Notes under the pieces: generated by a model
What the model saw: only the letters and a program-made list of their open reading frames with translations
Database searches by the model: none
What the model was told of the DNA's origin: nothing
Translations under genes and position numbers: made by a program
Shown: piece after piece, positions 60,456 through 64,000 of the stretch
Numbering within the stretch: position 1 is the stretch's first letter
Layout of the letters: each line of letters begins with the position of its first letter
From: Gigaspora margarita
Taxonomy: Eukaryota; Glomeromycota; Glomeromycetes; Diversisporales; Gigasporaceae
Direction: 5' to 3'
Assembly (NCBI GenBank): GCA_009809945.1
Contig: WTPW01000444.1
Coordinates: 188,917-252,916 of the forward strand
Length of the DNA: 64,000 bases

Positions 60456-60493
<38 letters not shown>
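59897..60493 (+). mobile_element. tRNA-derived SINE, about 600 bp, with poly(A) tail
   Basis: The head contains an RNA polymerase III A box (TAGCGCAGTGGTTAGCGC, 59912-59929) and a B box (GGTCGCGAGTTCAAGACC, 59949-59966). The body is GC-richer than everything around it, and a tail of about 33 A residues ends at 60493. It is bracketed by a perfect 13-bp duplication, ATTAATATAATGA (59884-59896 and 60494-60506), showing LINE-type integration. The gene C flank has the same target without it. Long for a SINE, so the 3' part may derive from its partner LINE. It does not fold as a real tRNA gene. Confidence 0.9.
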
Positions 60494-60500
<7 letters not shown>

Positions 60501-60506
60501 TAATGA

Positions 60507-61091
60507 TATCTATCAAACATACAAATATAGATTATTTCCGCTTATATGACATGCCATTAATTCTACAGAAATATTTTATGTCTTAACTATTTGCTGTAAT
60601 TCTCTGATAACATAGAAAAACGTTCCAACATTTTTTAAAAAAATCTTTGCAAAAATATTGCATTTTGATTAACATTTTGGTGTCGGCGAGAAAAAACTCT
60701 TAGTTATAGATTATTTCCACTAATGTAAAATTTCATTAACTCTACAGGAAAAAATCAATATTTTATGACTTAACTATTTGATATAATTTTTTGATAAAGC
60801 TTATTAAATAGAATTAGAAAATAGTTCCAACATCTTTTAAAAAGACAATTTCTATTTGAACACAGGTGTAATGTACATGGCAATGTAAAACCGACCAGTA
60901 TCCCAAATATTCGACTATTAACTCATTCTAACAAAAAAAATTCCTTGCGAAATTTTGGGTTTAAACTACATCTGCCCAATCCCAAATCCACCCTTACCTT
61001 ACTATAAGTAAGAGATTACTTCTTCGGTTTAAAAATTAGATGATTTGTAAGTTACACGAATTTGCATATAAAATTAGGGTTTATTTAAAAT
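60507..61091. other. Gene D upstream flank, no gene seen
   Basis: Continues the flank shared with gene C (TTTCCACTAATATGACATGCC words near 33430 and 60530; partly repeated again at 60700). No gene. Confidence 0.5.
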
Positions 61092-61351
61092 GTGCACCTG
61101 CACAGCTGTTCGCCCCTTTATGTTTCTTAAAATTTTATTAGAGTAACCTCTGTTGCATTCTCAAAATTTTACTAACGTAACCCCTGTTGCATCTTTAACA
61201 AAAAATGCTCCTCTCGCGAAGTTACTTTAAATTCTAACTCTAACTCTAACCTATTCTAACTCTAACCTCCAACTCTAATTCTAATCCTAACCCTAACCCT
61301 AATTATTGTTTGTATTTGTTGCTATATGGTGCACAGCTGTGCACGGTGCAC
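61092..61351. mobile_element. MITE with GTGCAC ends and telomere-like core
   Basis: Ends GTGCACCTGCACAGCTGT and, reversed, GTGCACCGTGCACAGCTGT, with AAAAT on both sides. The middle carries a degenerate run of TCTAAC and CCCTAA units (61225-61305). Non-coding. Confidence 0.65.
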
Positions 61352-62570
61352 AAAATTAATAAATCCATAAAATTAATATCCGTGTATAATTCACCCTGTG
61401 TATAAATTAGTAATATTCTTTTAAAATATTGTTACAAAAATCAATTATTGCATTTATTGTTATCACTTAAGCGTCACCAGGAAAAGCCTATCATAGGAGT
61501 ATCAAGCTTGTTTTGCTTACCGAATTCATTCTTTCCAATTTTTTTTAGTAGTTAATTATAATTGGTAATTGTGTGATTTGTTGTGATTTTGCAATGATTA
61601 CATTAAATCAAATGGCATAAAATTTTCAAGTTTCAAAAGTGAATCTGTTTTGATGATTGGAGGTAGGAAGAGCGCTAATAATGTTCCATTTTCATGTCAA
61701 GTTCTGCATAGTTCTGGTACATGTTATAGAGGAATGTCTTTGTTTTAATAACATATTCATTCTTATAAACAGTAAAAAAATACATATTATTTATATATGT
61801 AATTTTATTTGATATTTATTTGGGATTCATTATCCAAACTTTTAAAACCAATATATCTTCATTATTACGCATGTTTAATTAAGAACTTTGATATATTACC
61901 TTTATTCAAGTTTATGCAAATTTTTAAAAATAAATATTGTGAAAAAATCATATAAATATTTCTTTGAATTCTCGAACATAATAGACTAAAGAAATGAATG
62001 GGAATGTGTTTTTTTTGAAAATAAAAAGAAACGATTCAAGTAGAAATGCTGTGATTAGTACTCCGAATGGGTCAACCCGAGTGACTCGTTAAATTAATTA
62101 ATTCATATAATAAAAACATAGATTGGTCAGGAGGTTTTTAAGAATTTTCACAATAATTCTGTTTAACGTGTAATTTGGGTTGATCGTTTGGAGCACTAGC
62201 TGCAACTTTAAATATATTTAAAAATGAAATTTTTGTTCTATTAAAATTTGTCATAAGTACTATCCTTTAAACGGACTTGCTGTCAAATTCATATGGGCAG
62301 ATTTTAGCGATTTCCGTGATAATTAAAAATTTATTTGTTTTATTGTACTGTGTAACAGATAAACAAATGAAAATAAACAAATAACTAACCAATTAAATTT
62401 ATCATGTGATATTTAATTAGATTAACTTAGATTTTTTATTACTATAAAAGGGCAAAACTTTCATTTTTGATACACCTGCGCTTATTTTTTTTGATACACT
62501 TATTTTACTCTTACTTTTTTGAGATACGGGGAGATATGCAAAACTTTCATTTTTGATACCTCTGCACCTA
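61352..62570. other. Gene D distal 5' flank, no gene seen
   Basis: 61480-62290 is colinear with 33550-34300. 62056-62198 is the copy of the TAGTGCTC MITE described at 34049. From 62290 onward the similarity ends. The word GCAAAACTTTCATTTTTGAT is present twice (62452 and 62538). Confidence 0.55.
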
Positions 62571-63104
62571 GAGGTAGTAGATGAATCCGGATTTATATTT
62601 ATATCCAGATTAATCCGGTATTTAAACAAATCCGGATTCAATTTTTTGAACCAACAATATCCGGATATAATACAATCCGGATATAATATATAACCAGATA
62701 TAATATACAATATATAATCTGGATACAACATATAATCCAGATATATGTAACCTGGATATGTATACTGCTAAAGGAAAACCTGCCATTGGGTTTTGATTAT
62801 ATTTTGTTTCTGGCACAATCCCTAATAAATTAGATATATTGTGTTTGATACAAAATATTACTGAAATCCCGATGAACGAAGTTACTTAATCGCTATTTAA
62901 CTGGATACAGATTTATATCTGGATATAGATTTATATCTGGATACAGATTTATATCCAAACATAGATTTATATCTGGATGTAGATTTATATCCGGATTAAT
63001 CTGAATATATTTATATCCAGATTTAAATAAAATTAAACTGGATTCTATTTTTTTAATTCTAGTTATATCCTGATTGAAAAATTCATCTTGGTTCTAACTC
63101 TACC
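62571..63104. mobile_element. hAT-like element with ATCCGGAT motifs, 534 bp
   Basis: A perfect 8-bp duplication, TGCACCTA (62563-62570 and 63105-63112), brackets a block packed with TTTATATCCGGATT and ATATCTGGATA units on both strands. The terminal repeats are weak (GGTAGTAG-ATGAATCC against GGTAGAGTTAG-AACC), so the ends have diverged or are composite. Confidence 0.6.
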
Positions 63105-63417
63105 TGCACCTACTTTTTGATACACCTAAATGTACTCTAAAAATCTTATTACGTTTTATACTGATTTAAAAAAAGTCACGGGACTGCCACACTTAGATTG
63201 ACCAATGGGATTGCAGGTTAAGATTCTAAAGAAATTTATAACAAAGTTGAATTTTTTTAATAAGATCTAATTTTTTTATTATGCCAATCATACTTGGACT
63301 TCTAGTTAAAATTGTAAAAAAGGAACTTACTTTTTTAATGGTAGTAAGGTTATCAAAATTAGCTTAGTGTTACAAGATATGTAAATGTTTCGCTATTTCT
63401 AAATTTTTTAATTACTA

Positions 63418-63900
63418 ATCTGGATATGATCTGCAGAATTTCTATATTAGAATTTGGAACAAATTTCTATAAAATTTACTATATACTGGAATCTGATAAT
63501 CATACAATGAAAAGTATTTTTTATTAAGTTAATAGCCAAAGTCAAATAATTGAAAGTTGTAAAGCTTACTGAGATGCATCTAATGTAATCATAATATTCA
63601 AATTGGCCTGGTAGAGGCTAAGTTATCACTAAAAACAATTAGCTGACTATATAAAATTCTATAAAAATTTATATAGTCATTAATCATTTTTTAGTGATAT
63701 CTCAGTCTCTACTAGGTCAATTTAATGATATAATACTATTAGATGCATCTCTGTGAGCTCTACAACTTTACATTATTGGACTTTGGTTATTAACTTAATA
63801 AAAAAAATACTTTTCATTGTATAACATCCAGATTCAAGCATATAATAAAAATTTATTATTGTACTTATCCCCAAAATTTACTATTGTCCCAATATAGGGG
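63418..63900. mobile_element. Foldback element, uninterrupted copy
   Basis: Sister of the element at 11145-12365. Arms meet near 63665 and contain GTTGTAAAGCTTACTGAGAT and its complement. It lacks the two nested insertions of the first copy and serves to map them. Confidence 0.75.
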
Positions 63901-64000
63901 TTGGTTAAAGCAGAGTTAATTCAATATATGATCTATATACTGCATAAATTGGATTCTTGATATCTATATATAAAAGCCCTTCTAACTGCATCAAAAGATA

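Overview
This window looks like nuclear DNA of an arbuscular mycorrhizal fungus (Glomeromycotina, Rhizophagus-like). It is very AT-rich and full of short DNA-transposon derivatives. Its only clear protein family matches the lineage-expanded TKL-type kinases of these fungi: a Cys-Cys linker, then W-T-S-G-N, then I-E-W-I-P-F-N-R-L and W-L-D-G-K-R. The species call is inferred from this style; no marker gene is present.

The main content is three long minus-strand genes, B (14204-20677), C (26493-33018) and D (52214-59354), plus a truncated fourth copy A (631-3395). B, C and D have the same 12-part layout. E1 carries the start codon, E2-E10 are nine tandem module exons of about 450-490 nt, E11 is a catalytic kinase exon, and E12 is a short tail. 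Each module exon starts at the kinase beta-4/hinge strand, runs through a CX2CX9CX2C zinc-ribbon-like linker and ends at helix C with its Glu. The repeat unit is therefore a circularly permuted kinase N-lobe. Every module junction is phase 0, and intact module lengths are multiples of 3. Only E10, next to the catalytic exon, keeps a glycine-rich loop of full length; E2-E9 have shortened loops. D is nearly intact, while B and C carry several lesions. Corresponding exons match in order across the copies, so the exon array grew before the whole gene was triplicated with its flanks.

Layout: 1-3400, minisatellite and relic copy A, split by a 605-bp element. 3723-5760, MULE-like element with 10-bp target duplication. 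5.8-13.3 kb, transposon graveyard (hAT-, piggyBac-, Harbinger- and Tc1/mariner-like MITEs, some nested). 13.3-26.5 kb, gene B and its spacer. 26.5-37 kb, gene C and its 5' flank. 37.7-40.2 kb, a multi-exon membrane-protein gene with a partly duplicated 3' half. 40.7-45.7 kb, an orphan copy of the kinase spacer holding a dead LINE fragment. 46-50.5 kb, a stack of inverted-repeat elements. 50.5-59.4 kb, gene D and its 3' flank. 59.4-64 kb, D 5' flank with a tRNA-derived SINE and further MITEs.

One hypothesis fits the design: the uniform phase-0 array could let alternative N-lobes be spliced to one catalytic C-lobe, or could encode one protein of about 1,850 residues with ten zinc-ribbon/N-lobe repeats. 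The sequence alone cannot decide between these.
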